Shown in pieces: positions 25,557-31,341 of a stretch of DNA of 31,341 bases (position 1 is the stretch's first letter; each line of letters begins with the position of its first letter). The notes beneath the pieces are model-generated. The model was not told the DNA's origin. It saw only the letters and a program-made list of their open reading frames with translations, and did no database searches. The position numbers and the translations under genes are program-made. The stretch is from Caldilineaceae bacterium (GTDB lineage Bacteria; Chloroflexota; Anaerolineae; Caldilineales; Caldilineaceae). The stretch is taken from positions 1 through 31,341 of the forward strand of contig JAHBVH010000093.1 of NCBI GenBank assembly GCA_019637645.1. Reading direction: 5' to 3'.

Positions 25557-26474
25557 GTGCTGAGTTTTATTATTGGGGTCTTAACCGGAGCCATTGGCGC
25601 GGGCACCTCGGTCCTCTATGCCGCGCTGGGTGAAGTGATCAGTGAACGGGCGGGTGTCATCAACCTCGGCGTTGAGGGTACCATGCTCATCGGCGCATCA
25701 GTCGGTTTCGCCGCTACCCACCAGAGTGGGAATCCGCTGTTCGGGCTGGCCGCGGCCATGGTCGCGGGCGGGCTCTTTAATCTGCTCTTTGGCTACTTGG
25801 TCATTGGGCGGGGAGCCAATCAACTGGCGAGCGGGCTGACGCTTGGCTTTCTGGGCATTGGGCTCAGTGCCTTGATTGGGCGGCCTTATGTCGGCCAAAT
25901 GGTGCAAGGTTTGCCCAAGCTACCAGTGCCCGTTTTGGCCGATTTGCCGGTCCTTGGACGGGTACTCTTTCGTCACGATATCCTGATCTATGCAGTGGTG
26001 CCGATTGCCTTGTTGCTCGCTTGGCTTTTGGTTCGCACGCGGTGGGGCTTGGCCCTGCGCACGGTGGGTGAAGATAAGACGGTGGCCTATGCCGCTGGTT
26101 TGCAGCCCACTCTGCTGCAATATCAAGCCATTTTTATTGGAGGGATGTTGGCCGGTTTAGGTGGGGCCCACCTATCGTTAGCCTACACGGGCGTATGGAC
26201 CGAACAGATGACGGCTGGGCGTGGCTTTATCGCGGTGGCATTAGTCATCTTTGCGGCGTGGAGCCCCGTACGCGCGGTCTGGGGTGCGCTACTCTTTGGT
26301 GGTGCGTTGGCCTTTCAATTGCAATTGCAGGCCCGCGGTGCGCCTATTTCCCCCTTTATTCTGGATATGCTGCCCTATCTACTCACCTTGGGCGTTTTAC
26401 TCTTCTTGCGGAACCGGCCCGGCTACACCATGCCAGCCGGGCTCAGTAGTGTCTTTGAAGGAATGCGCTCGTGA
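25557..26474 (+). CDS. ABC transporter permease 2 (BMP/nucleoside type)
   Basis: 305 residues from GTG 25557, chosen because AAAAGGAG lies five bases upstream and relatives start a few residues before the first helix; a GTG at 25533 has no such site. It carries AALGEVISERAGVINLGVEG, the hallmark of the second permease of nucleoside-type importers, and about eight to nine hydrophobic helices. It is the partner of permease 1 and lies 66 nt after it in the same operon. Confidence 0.92.
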   Translation: MLSFIIGVLTGAIGAGTSVLYAALGEVISERAGVINLGVEGTMLIGASVGFAATHQSGNPLFGLAAAMVAGGLFNLLFGYLVIGRGANQLASGLTLGFLGIGLSALIGRPYVGQMVQGLPKLPVPVLADLPVLGRVLFRHDILIYAVVPIALLLAWLLVRTRWGLALRTVGEDKTVAYAAGLQPTLLQYQAIFIGGMLAGLGGAHLSLAYTGVWTEQMTAGRGFIAVALVIFAAWSPVRAVWGALLFGGALAFQLQLQARGAPISPFILDMLPYLLTLGVLLFLRNRPGYTMPAGLSSVFEGMRS

Positions 26475-26617
26475 AGGAGAATTCCTTTGGGGGCGCTTGA
26501 TTAACGAGCATGGTTGTCGCTCTTCCCTCCTTCGGCAACCGGCTCAGGGTCTGATATCCGATGCTCAATCCAACGATCTTTCCTATACATTTTATCCAAA
26601 GGAGTTGTAGTTTTACT
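26475..26617 (+). other. 143-nt spacer before the binding-protein gene
   Basis: No gene or clear terminator. The end holds AAAGGAG 13 nt before the ATG of the binding protein, a slightly long spacing. The spacer may contain a processing site or a second promoter that raises binding-protein output, but I cannot point to one. Confidence 0.4.
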
Positions 26618-27742
26618 ATGAATGGACAACGTCTGTATTTGAAACTTCTGGGCTTGCTAGCCATGCTGCTGCTCGTGGCTGCTTGTAGCACCACCCCCGC
26701 TACGCCCGCTGCCGATGCCCCAGCCGGTGAAGCGGGGGCAGAGAAATTGATCATTGGGGCGCTGCATGTCGGCTCCATTGCCGATGCTGGCTATAACCAG
26801 GCCCATCATGACGGGTTGGTTGCTATGCAGGCGAACCTCCCCAATATCGAGCTGATTGAGGCCGAAAATGTACCCGAAAGTGCCGACGCCGAGCGGGTGA
26901 TGGAAAACATGATCCAACAGGGTGCCAAAATTATCTTCCCCCAAAGCTTTGGCTATCTAGACCCAGCCCTCACCGTCGCCGAAAAATATCCGAATGTCGT
27001 CTTTATGCATCCGGCTGGTTTTAAGTTGGCCGACAATTTGGGGACCTATTGGGGCAACAATTTCGAGGCCATGTACTTGACCGGGATTGCCGCTGGCAAG
27101 GCGACCACCTCCAATCAATTAGGCTTTATTACCGCCTTCCCCATTCCCAACATCCTTGCGTCAGTCAATGCGTTCCACTTGGGCGCCCGGTCCGTCAACC
27201 CGGATGTCACCACCACGCTGGTGATCAATGGCGCTTGGGTTGATCCGACCAAAGAAGCCGCGGCCACTAATGCCCTGGCAGACACGGGGGTAGACGTAGT
27301 CACCATGATCGTCGATTCGCCCATTACGATTGTCAAAACCGCCGAAGAACGCGGCATCTATGTGATCGGCTTCCACTCGGACGCGTTGCAACAATTTGCG
27401 CCCAATGGCTGGCTCACCGGGGTAGCCTACACCTGGGGTCCTCTCTTTACCCGCATTGTCGAGTCGGTCGAGGATGGCACCTGGAAGAGCGAACACATTC
27501 GCGGCGGGGTGGAGAGCGACTATGTAACCTTAGCGGCCTATGGGCCCTCCGTCTCCGACGAGACCAAAAGCCAAATTGCCGATGCAGAAGCCAAACTGGC
27601 CAGTGGTGAATTGAAAATTTTCCAAGGGCCGATTACGGATAATGAAGGCACCGTCCGCATTCCCGCAGGGGAAGTTGGCGGCCTGGAGTTGCTCGATACC
27701 ACCGATTGGTTGGTTGAGGGCGTGATCGGGCAAACAGACTAA
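26618..27742 (+). CDS. BMP-family substrate-binding lipoprotein
   Basis: 374 residues from ATG 26618, which places a normal signal (hydrophobic 8-20, lipobox LVAAC, Cys23) at the N-terminus. A Thr/Ala/Pro linker follows. The mature part has the BMP (basic membrane protein/PnrA) fold segments: VGSIADAGYNQAHHDGL near the start, NVPESADAERVMENMI, FPQSFGYLDPALTVAEKYP and YWGNNFEAMYLTGIAAG. These match the purine-nucleoside-binding family, members of which also bind other heterocycles and ureides. Extracytoplasmic receptor of the importer encoded upstream. Ligand-contact residues cannot be fixed without a structure. Confidence 0.93.
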   Translation: MNGQRLYLKLLGLLAMLLLVAACSTTPATPAADAPAGEAGAEKLIIGALHVGSIADAGYNQAHHDGLVAMQANLPNIELIEAENVPESADAERVMENMIQQGAKIIFPQSFGYLDPALTVAEKYPNVVFMHPAGFKLADNLGTYWGNNFEAMYLTGIAAGKATTSNQLGFITAFPIPNILASVNAFHLGARSVNPDVTTTLVINGAWVDPTKEAAATNALADTGVDVVTMIVDSPITIVKTAEERGIYVIGFHSDALQQFAPNGWLTGVAYTWGPLFTRIVESVEDGTWKSEHIRGGVESDYVTLAAYGPSVSDETKSQIADAEAKLASGELKIFQGPITDNEGTVRIPAGEVGGLELLDTTDWLVEGVIGQTD

Positions 27743-27807
27743 CCAACGGAACGCCAGCGTAGCCACAGCATAGCAACTGGTTGCGCTGGCTTAGCATAGG
27801 GTATCCC

Positions 27808-28476
27808 ATGAGTACCATTACCATTTCTGCCCAACCCCATCCTGTCACCATCGACCTGAAGGCCACCGCGCTCATTGTCATTGACATGCAGAAGGATTTT
27901 CTCTATCCCAATGGCTTTGGCGCGGCGCTCGGCAATGATGTGACACTGCTCCAGCGTACAATTGCGCCCATTCAGCAATTGTTGGCCGCAGCCCGCGCAC
28001 AGGGCATGTTCATCATTCATACCCGCGAAGGACACCTGCCCGACCTGAGTGACTGTCCTCCCGTCAAGCTTGATCGCTGGCCCGTTGGCACCCGTATTGG
28101 CGATCACGGGCCTATGGGCCGGATTCTGATCCGCGGCGAAGAGGGCCACGACATCATCGATGAAGTTGCGCCCTTGCCCGGCGAGATTGTCATCGACAAG
28201 CCGGGCAAAAGCTCCTTCTACGCCACCGAGCTCGAAACCATTCTTCATCAACAGGGCATTCTCAACCTCCTCGTCACTGGAGTGACGACCGACGTCTGTT
28301 GTAACGCCACGGTGATTGGGGCCAATGATCGAGGCTTCAATGCCATTATCCTCGCCGATTGTGTCTCCTCCTACAACCAGGATCGCCATCAGGCCACCCT
28401 GGCCGCTATCCAAGCCCAAGGGGGCATCTTTGGCTGGGTCACTGATTCAGCCGCGGTCTTACAAGCCTGGTCATAG
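27808..28476 (+). CDS. Isochorismatase-like cysteine hydrolase, biuret-hydrolase (BiuH) type
   Basis: 222 residues from ATG 27808. The catalytic triad of the family is visible: D26 (VIDMQKDF), K131 (VIDKPGKSSFYATELE) and C164 (TGVTTDVC). Segments HTREGHLPDLSD and IGDHGPMGRILIRGEEGHD closely resemble what I recall of rhizobial BiuH, and the distance K131-C164 is the same as I recall there. BiuH removes ammonia from biuret to give allophanate; close relatives cleave N-carbamoyl compounds or ureidoacrylate (RutB). It is 65 nt after the binding-protein gene with no terminator in between, so it is probably the last gene of the transporter operon. Function as an amidohydrolase is likely; biuret as substrate is inference. 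Confidence 0.85.
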   Translation: MSTITISAQPHPVTIDLKATALIVIDMQKDFLYPNGFGAALGNDVTLLQRTIAPIQQLLAAARAQGMFIIHTREGHLPDLSDCPPVKLDRWPVGTRIGDHGPMGRILIRGEEGHDIIDEVAPLPGEIVIDKPGKSSFYATELETILHQQGILNLLVTGVTTDVCCNATVIGANDRGFNAIILADCVSSYNQDRHQATLAAIQAQGGIFGWVTDSAAVLQAWS

Positions 28477-28483
28477 CACCTCA

Positions 28484-28521
28484 GACCATGGTCTTCTCTC
28501 CTATCGAGAAGGCCATGGTTT
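28484..28521 (+). terminator. Hairpin ending the transporter operon
   Basis: Arms 28484-28498 and 28506-28520 pair over 15 positions, with one G-U and one terminal mismatch. A short T-run (TTT) follows. Placed 8 nt after the hydrolase stop. Confidence 0.6.
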
Positions 28522-28579
28522 CCCACCCTAGCGCCACCTCGATCCGACGGCCCTTGCTCAACAAATTTGGGCGTGCCCC

Positions 28580-28608
28580 TTGACAGCCACCCTATCCTTG
28601 CCTATACT
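28580..28608 (+). promoter_or_regulatory. Near-consensus sigma-70 promoter of nuclease paralogue 2
   Basis: TTGACA (28580-28585), a 17-nt spacer and TATACT (28603-28608), seven bases before the ATG at 28616. Boxes, spacer length and flank (CCCCTTGACAGCC) match the promoter of paralogue 1. Transcription should start at or within a base of the ATG. Confidence 0.82.
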
Positions 28609-28615
28609 AACAAGT

Positions 28616-29641
28616 ATGAGCGTTCAACCCCCATTCTCATTGGCCAAAACACCTTGGCATCGTTTCCTGGCCAAAGCACTTGAGCTTTCGCTTGGGCGCG
28701 AGCAAATCCAGGTGGAAAGCGAACTGCCCATAGGCAGTGAGCCGCCCAAAATCGATATTGTATTATTACGTCGCGAAACCAATTCTTGGACTCCAGCGCA
28801 ACGGGGTATGTTGCCAGATGGGATACGCGATACCCAGGCCAGTTCTGTGCTTTTAGAGTTCAAGTATAGCGAATCTCTGACACTCGACGCCATTCTGCAA
28901 GCGATTGGCTACGAATACTTTTTTCGGACAGGGCGCGAACTCAACTACGCTGAAGTGCAGATGTTTATTCTCTGTGCCAAAACACCCCAAGCCGAGCGTT
29001 TGGCAACCTTTCACTATCAGGCGACCGCCACACCTGGGGTCTATCACAGCAACAATATCTATGTCGCCCATATTCCCCTACTCGTCTTAAATGAGTTGCG
29101 CGATGAACCCCATAATGCGCTAGTAAAAACCTTTGCCAGCCGCAAGCAGGAAAAAACGAAAGCCTATCGCCGATTGCGCCAAGCTTGGCAGTTGCCGCCA
29201 GACTTATTGCTAATGTTGGAGGTTTTGCAGGGTATTTGGTCTTTGCCAGAAGGAGCATCTATGGACGAAATTTTAACACCAGAACGGGTTATGGCGATTG
29301 GCGAAGAGTGGAAACAGATCTTGCTTAGTAAACTATCCCCAGAAGAACTGGATAGTTACATCAGCCCCGAATATAAACGCAGCCTCATCACTGCCGGTCG
29401 TGAAGAAGGTCGTGAAGAAGGTCGTGAAGAAGGTCGTGAAGAAGGTCGTGAAGAAGGTGAGTTAACTTTAGTACGTACGCTTATGCAAATTCTTCAGCGA
29501 CGTTTGGGTAGCATCCCCGAAGAAGTAAGTATATTGCTACATCAATCTTCCCTACCTGAGTTGGAGAAGTTAGTCAATCCAGCCCTGGATGCAGCTACTT
29601 GGGAAGAGTTTATAGCGGCCTTGCCCACTAGGCCAACCTAA
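28616..29641 (+). CDS. PD-(D/E)XK nuclease-like protein with DUF4351-type tail (paralogue 2)
   Basis: 341 residues from ATG 28616; an upstream in-frame TTG at 28580 is part of the -35 box and is not a start. Core residues D47 (PPKIDIVLLRR) and E81-F-K83 (VLLEFKYSES) have the same 34-residue spacing as in paralogue 1. Five perfect GREE units (residues 261-280) form the linker, and the C-terminus NPALDAATWEEFIAALP is nearly identical to paralogue 1. The linker residues differ (GREE here, IEQG there) although position and unit length are equal. Base composition is more A/T-rich than paralogue 1. Family resemblance is to Rpn-type/putative transposase nucleases; a role in recombination or defence is inference. 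Confidence 0.86.
   Translation: MSVQPPFSLAKTPWHRFLAKALELSLGREQIQVESELPIGSEPPKIDIVLLRRETNSWTPAQRGMLPDGIRDTQASSVLLEFKYSESLTLDAILQAIGYEYFFRTGRELNYAEVQMFILCAKTPQAERLATFHYQATATPGVYHSNNIYVAHIPLLVLNELRDEPHNALVKTFASRKQEKTKAYRRLRQAWQLPPDLLLMLEVLQGIWSLPEGASMDEILTPERVMAIGEEWKQILLSKLSPEELDSYISPEYKRSLITAGREEGREEGREEGREEGREEGELTLVRTLMQILQRRLGSIPEEVSILLHQSSLPELEKLVNPALDAATWEEFIAALPTRPT
29396..29455 (+). repeat. 12-bp tandem repeat, five perfect copies, in coding sequence
   Basis: The unit GGTCGTGAAGAA occurs five times without mismatch, encoding GREE units. Same unit length and same protein position as the repeat in paralogue 1, but unrelated in sequence. Confidence 0.95.
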
Positions 29642-29681
29642 ACGCGCGCAAGGGTAGAGGGTTAGCATAAAACCACCAATG

Positions 29682-29720
29682 AAAAAGCTGGTCCAGTCTC
29701 TCAACTGGACCAGCTTTTTT
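29682..29720 (+). terminator. Strong, bidirectional rho-independent terminator
   Basis: Arms 29682-29696 and 29705-29719 are exact 15-bp reverse complements with a loop of eight or fewer bases. They are flanked by an A-run on the left and a T-run on the right, so it can end transcripts from both sides: nuclease paralogue 2 and anything from the right. Confidence 0.93.
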
Positions 29721-29788
29721 AGAAACAGTTTGCAAGGAAAGCCTTTGCAAAACCATTGTAAAAGTTAACGAGAAGGTGCTCCCTGGGT

Positions 29789-29869
29789 TTACCCACGCGC
29801 TTGCAAGGCGGGCATCGATAGGGCCGTGAAGGCAACCAGCAATAATACAATGATTAATGGCTCAGACAT
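29789..29869 (-). CDS. Possible 26-residue single-span membrane peptide
   Basis: ATG 29869 to TAA 29789. The peptide starts MSEP, continues with about 15 hydrophobic residues (LIIVLLLVAFTAL) and ends with a polar, basic tail (LQARG): a plausible single transmembrane helix with a short head and a charged end. AGAAAGAG lies about 7 nt upstream as a ribosome site, a TATACT box is further upstream on the same strand, and the strong bidirectional terminator lies downstream. Small membrane peptides of this type regulate transporters or act as toxins, but nothing here decides the function. It could be chance; a 26-codon ORF alone is weak evidence. Confidence 0.4.
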   Translation of the reverse strand: MSEPLIIVLLLVAFTALSMPALQARG

Positions 29870-29960
29870 CGTTTGACTCTTTCTGCTATAGGCGGACCGT
29901 TCGTTATCCTTAGTATACAAGCCCTCCCACCGCGCGGCTGTGCATTATCACAACCACTCT

Positions 29961-29976
29961 TGTGCACTACTGCACA
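29961..29976. promoter_or_regulatory. Possible operator upstream of the ABC exporter promoter
   Basis: TGTGCA (29961-29966) and TGCACA (29971-29976) form a dyad with four bases between, just upstream of the predicted -35 box. Another TGTGCA occurs at 29939-29944. Confidence 0.4.
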
Positions 29977-29987
29977 GCTCTGCCCAT

Positions 29988-30016
29988 TTGCTAGTCCTAG
30001 CCGAAGCAGGTACAAT
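29988..30016 (+). promoter_or_regulatory. Possible promoter of the ABC exporter gene
   Basis: TTGCTA (29988-29993), a 17-nt spacer and TACAAT (30011-30016). The match is 4/6 and 5/6 to consensus. It would give a leader of about 315 nt. Confidence 0.45.
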
Positions 30017-30022
30017 AGGGCC

Positions 30023-30339
30023 ATCATAGTAGCGATCATGCTTGCTATGCACTTATTTCCCGGCGACGAATGAGACCTATGGAACCTGATCACTCCCTTC
30101 GCTAACCAGTAAGAGTTGCTGCCCACAACTGGGTACTCTTTGGGTTATTTACCTTCTATACGCCTGATGATAGTCGTCAGGCGATTTTGTCATTCTATCC
30201 GTACCTACGATATTCAATCAACTTGTTCTAGTCGCGCCAAAGCATTGGCACTAGCTTGGTAGTGACCGCTCCCCAGCGCGTATGCCGCCATTAGTTATTG
30301 GTACGAACAAGCCCGTCACCGCGAAGGGATTGCTGACTC
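30023..30339 (+). other. Long structured leader of the ABC exporter gene
   Basis: No gene was recognised. Two hairpins are visible. One pairs AAGAGT (30111-30116) with ACTCTT (30135-30140) and inner CCCA with TGGG. The other pairs CGCCTGA (30161-30167) with TCAGGCG (30177-30183), followed by ATTTTGT, and looks like a weak terminator. The arrangement could be an attenuator or the end of a small RNA. I could not match it to a known riboswitch. Confidence 0.4.
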
Positions 30340-31341
30340 ATGTCTATACCACTGCGCGCCTATGGGTCGCTATTGGCGCGTTATCTACAAGCTCATTGGC
30401 ACAAGGTGCTTCTGCTGATCTTCTTCTTATTTGGCGCCATTGCCCTCCAACTGTTGAATCCCCAACTAGTACGTGCGTTTATCGATGCGGCTCAGGCCGG
30501 TCAACCAGCGGCAGCCTTGCTACAACTGGCATTGCTTTTCTTGGGTGCCGCCGTATTGAAATATCTCTTGACCCTCGCCCTGACCTATTGGAGCGAAGAT
30601 GTGGGGTGGCGGGCGACTAATGCACTGCGCGCTGATCTAACCGCCCATTGTTTGCGTTTGGACCTGCCCTTTCACCACCGCTATACGCCCGGCATGCTCA
30701 TTGAACGGATCGACGGCGATGTCGGTCAATTATCCCACTTTTTCTCGCGCCTACTTCTCCAGTTCGGGGGGAATTTCCTCCTTTTATTGGGAATTCTCAG
30801 TGTATTAACTTGGGAAGATTGGCGGTTGGGGGTTGGCTTTCTGCTCTTTCTGCTGGGCGCGTTGATCATTCTGGCCTGGCTGCGCGATTGGGCCACACCG
30901 GCGCTAGAGGCCGAGCGGGCCGCTAGCGCCGATCTCTTTGGCTTTCTCGAAGAGCGTCTGGGTGGAACAGAAGATCTGCGGGCGAATGGGGCCGTGGCCT
31001 ATACCGTCTATCAATTCTTTGGCTATATGCGCACCCTCTGGCAGCGCGGTCAGCGTGCCCGCATCCGTAGCGCGCTCTTTGGCTCGCTGATCGTCGTTTG
31101 GCTTGAATTGGGGACAGTAGTTGCCCTAGCCCTCGGTAGCATCCTCTTTCTGCGCGATGCCGTGAGCATTGGGACCATCTATCTACTTTATGCCTACCTG
31201 CGTATGTTAACCGGTCCCCTCCTCAGCATGACCGGGGAGATTCAACTATTACAGGAAGCAAGCGCCAGCATTGCACGGATCCAAGCGCTCTTCGCCGAAC
31301 AGAGCGTTCTGCCCGAAGGTTCACAGAGCGAACTGCCCAAT
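30340..31341 (+). CDS. ABC exporter (membrane domain), 3' end cut by the window edge
   Basis: The frame is open from ATG 30340 to the end (334 codons). The visible part is the transmembrane domain of a half-size ABC exporter: about five to six hydrophobic helices, with PFHHRYTPGMLIERIDGDVGQLSHFFS (split by position: about residues 112-138), then FGFLEERLGGTEDLRANGA. The former is the region where ABC exporters carry the first coupling helix and the D-V-x-x-L segment; the latter fits the second intracellular loop. The ATPase domain lies outside. AAGGG is 11 nt upstream of the ATG. Such exporters often occur as adjacent pairs, so the next gene may be its partner. Confidence 0.9.
   Translation, partial: MSIPLRAYGSLLARYLQAHWHKVLLLIFFLFGAIALQLLNPQLVRAFIDAAQAGQPAAALLQLALLFLGAAVLKYLLTLALTYWSEDVGWRATNALRADLTAHCLRLDLPFHHRYTPGMLIERIDGDVGQLSHFFSRLLLQFGGNFLLLLGILSVLTWEDWRLGVGFLLFLLGALIILAWLRDWATPALEAERAASADLFGFLEERLGGTEDLRANGAVAYTVYQFFGYMRTLWQRGQRARIRSALFGSLIVVWLELGTVVALALGSILFLRDAVSIGTIYLLYAYLRMLTGPLLSMTGEIQLLQEASASIARIQALFAEQSVLPEGSQSELPN

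Noticed and set aside
28580..28615. TTG start adding 12 residues to nuclease paralogue 2
   Set aside because: The TTG is the -35 box of a promoter conserved with paralogue 1, and the -10 box lies inside the would-be coding part.
7168..28615. Composite transposon-like unit spanning the two nuclease paralogues
   Set aside because: The paralogues are in opposite orientation facing outward, but the region between holds core genes (recA, tgt) and no shared terminal repeats were seen beyond the promoters.
29682..29720. Possible terminal inverted repeat of a mobile element
   Set aside because: The short loop and A/T-runs on each side make it an ordinary bidirectional terminator; no matching copy was seen near the other paralogue.

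Overview
The window looks like chromosomal DNA of a Chloroflexota bacterium, probably of the Caldilinea/Anaerolineae side. This is an inference from gene content and style: an FtsH with a long low-complexity tail, a UbiA-family prenyltransferase, an RHS/YD-repeat gene, PD-(D/E)XK nuclease-like genes with a DUF4351-type tail, a NarL/DegS-type GAF histidine kinase, and a BMP-type ABC transporter. No rRNA, tRNA, CRISPR array or complete insertion sequence was recognised. Both ends are cut: the left end lies inside ftsH and the right end inside an ABC exporter gene that reads out of the window.

Layout. 1-3.5 kb: the 3' part of ftsH with a strong terminator, a two-TM protein plus UbiA prenyltransferase pair, and a convergent DUF3307 membrane protein. 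3.5-7.2 kb: a gene-poor stretch, a decayed RHS gene (5'-truncated, frameshifted) and, overlapping its 3' end, a PD-(D/E)XK nuclease-like gene. 7.2-11.2 kb: a putative heparinase-II/III-like protein bracketed by a perfect 24-bp inverted repeat, an AttH/CrtC lipocalin-like lipoprotein and a 2Fe-2S ferredoxin, with two large inverted repeats between genes. 11.2-15.7 kb (minus): an operon-like trio of phosphate-binding-like lipoprotein, phytanoyl-CoA-dioxygenase-like oxygenase and an 817-aa protein that is two copies of one uncharacterised family fused in tandem. 15.8-20.3 kb (minus): tgt, a GAF histidine kinase and recA. 20.6-21.8 kb: a small helical protein convergent with an acyltransferase. 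22.2-28.5 kb (plus): an allophanate-hydrolase-C-terminus-like protein, a complete BMP-type ABC transporter (ATPase, two permeases, lipoprotein) and a biuret-hydrolase-like isochorismatase. 28.6-29.6 kb: a second nuclease-like gene, paralogous to the one at 6.1-7.2 kb. 29.8-31.3 kb: a possible 26-aa membrane peptide, a structured leader and the start of an ABC exporter.

How parts may work together. The transporter block is bounded by two enzymes of the biuret/allophanate/ureide type and has duplicated TTGTATACAA-type sites just upstream, so it may import and cleave a urea-like or nucleobase-derived nitrogen compound. The two nuclease-like paralogues each have a near-consensus promoter whose predicted start falls on or next to the ATG, and each carries its own perfect 12-bp tandem repeat encoding a linker. 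The fused double-domain protein with its oxygenase and binding lipoprotein is the least explained operon here.
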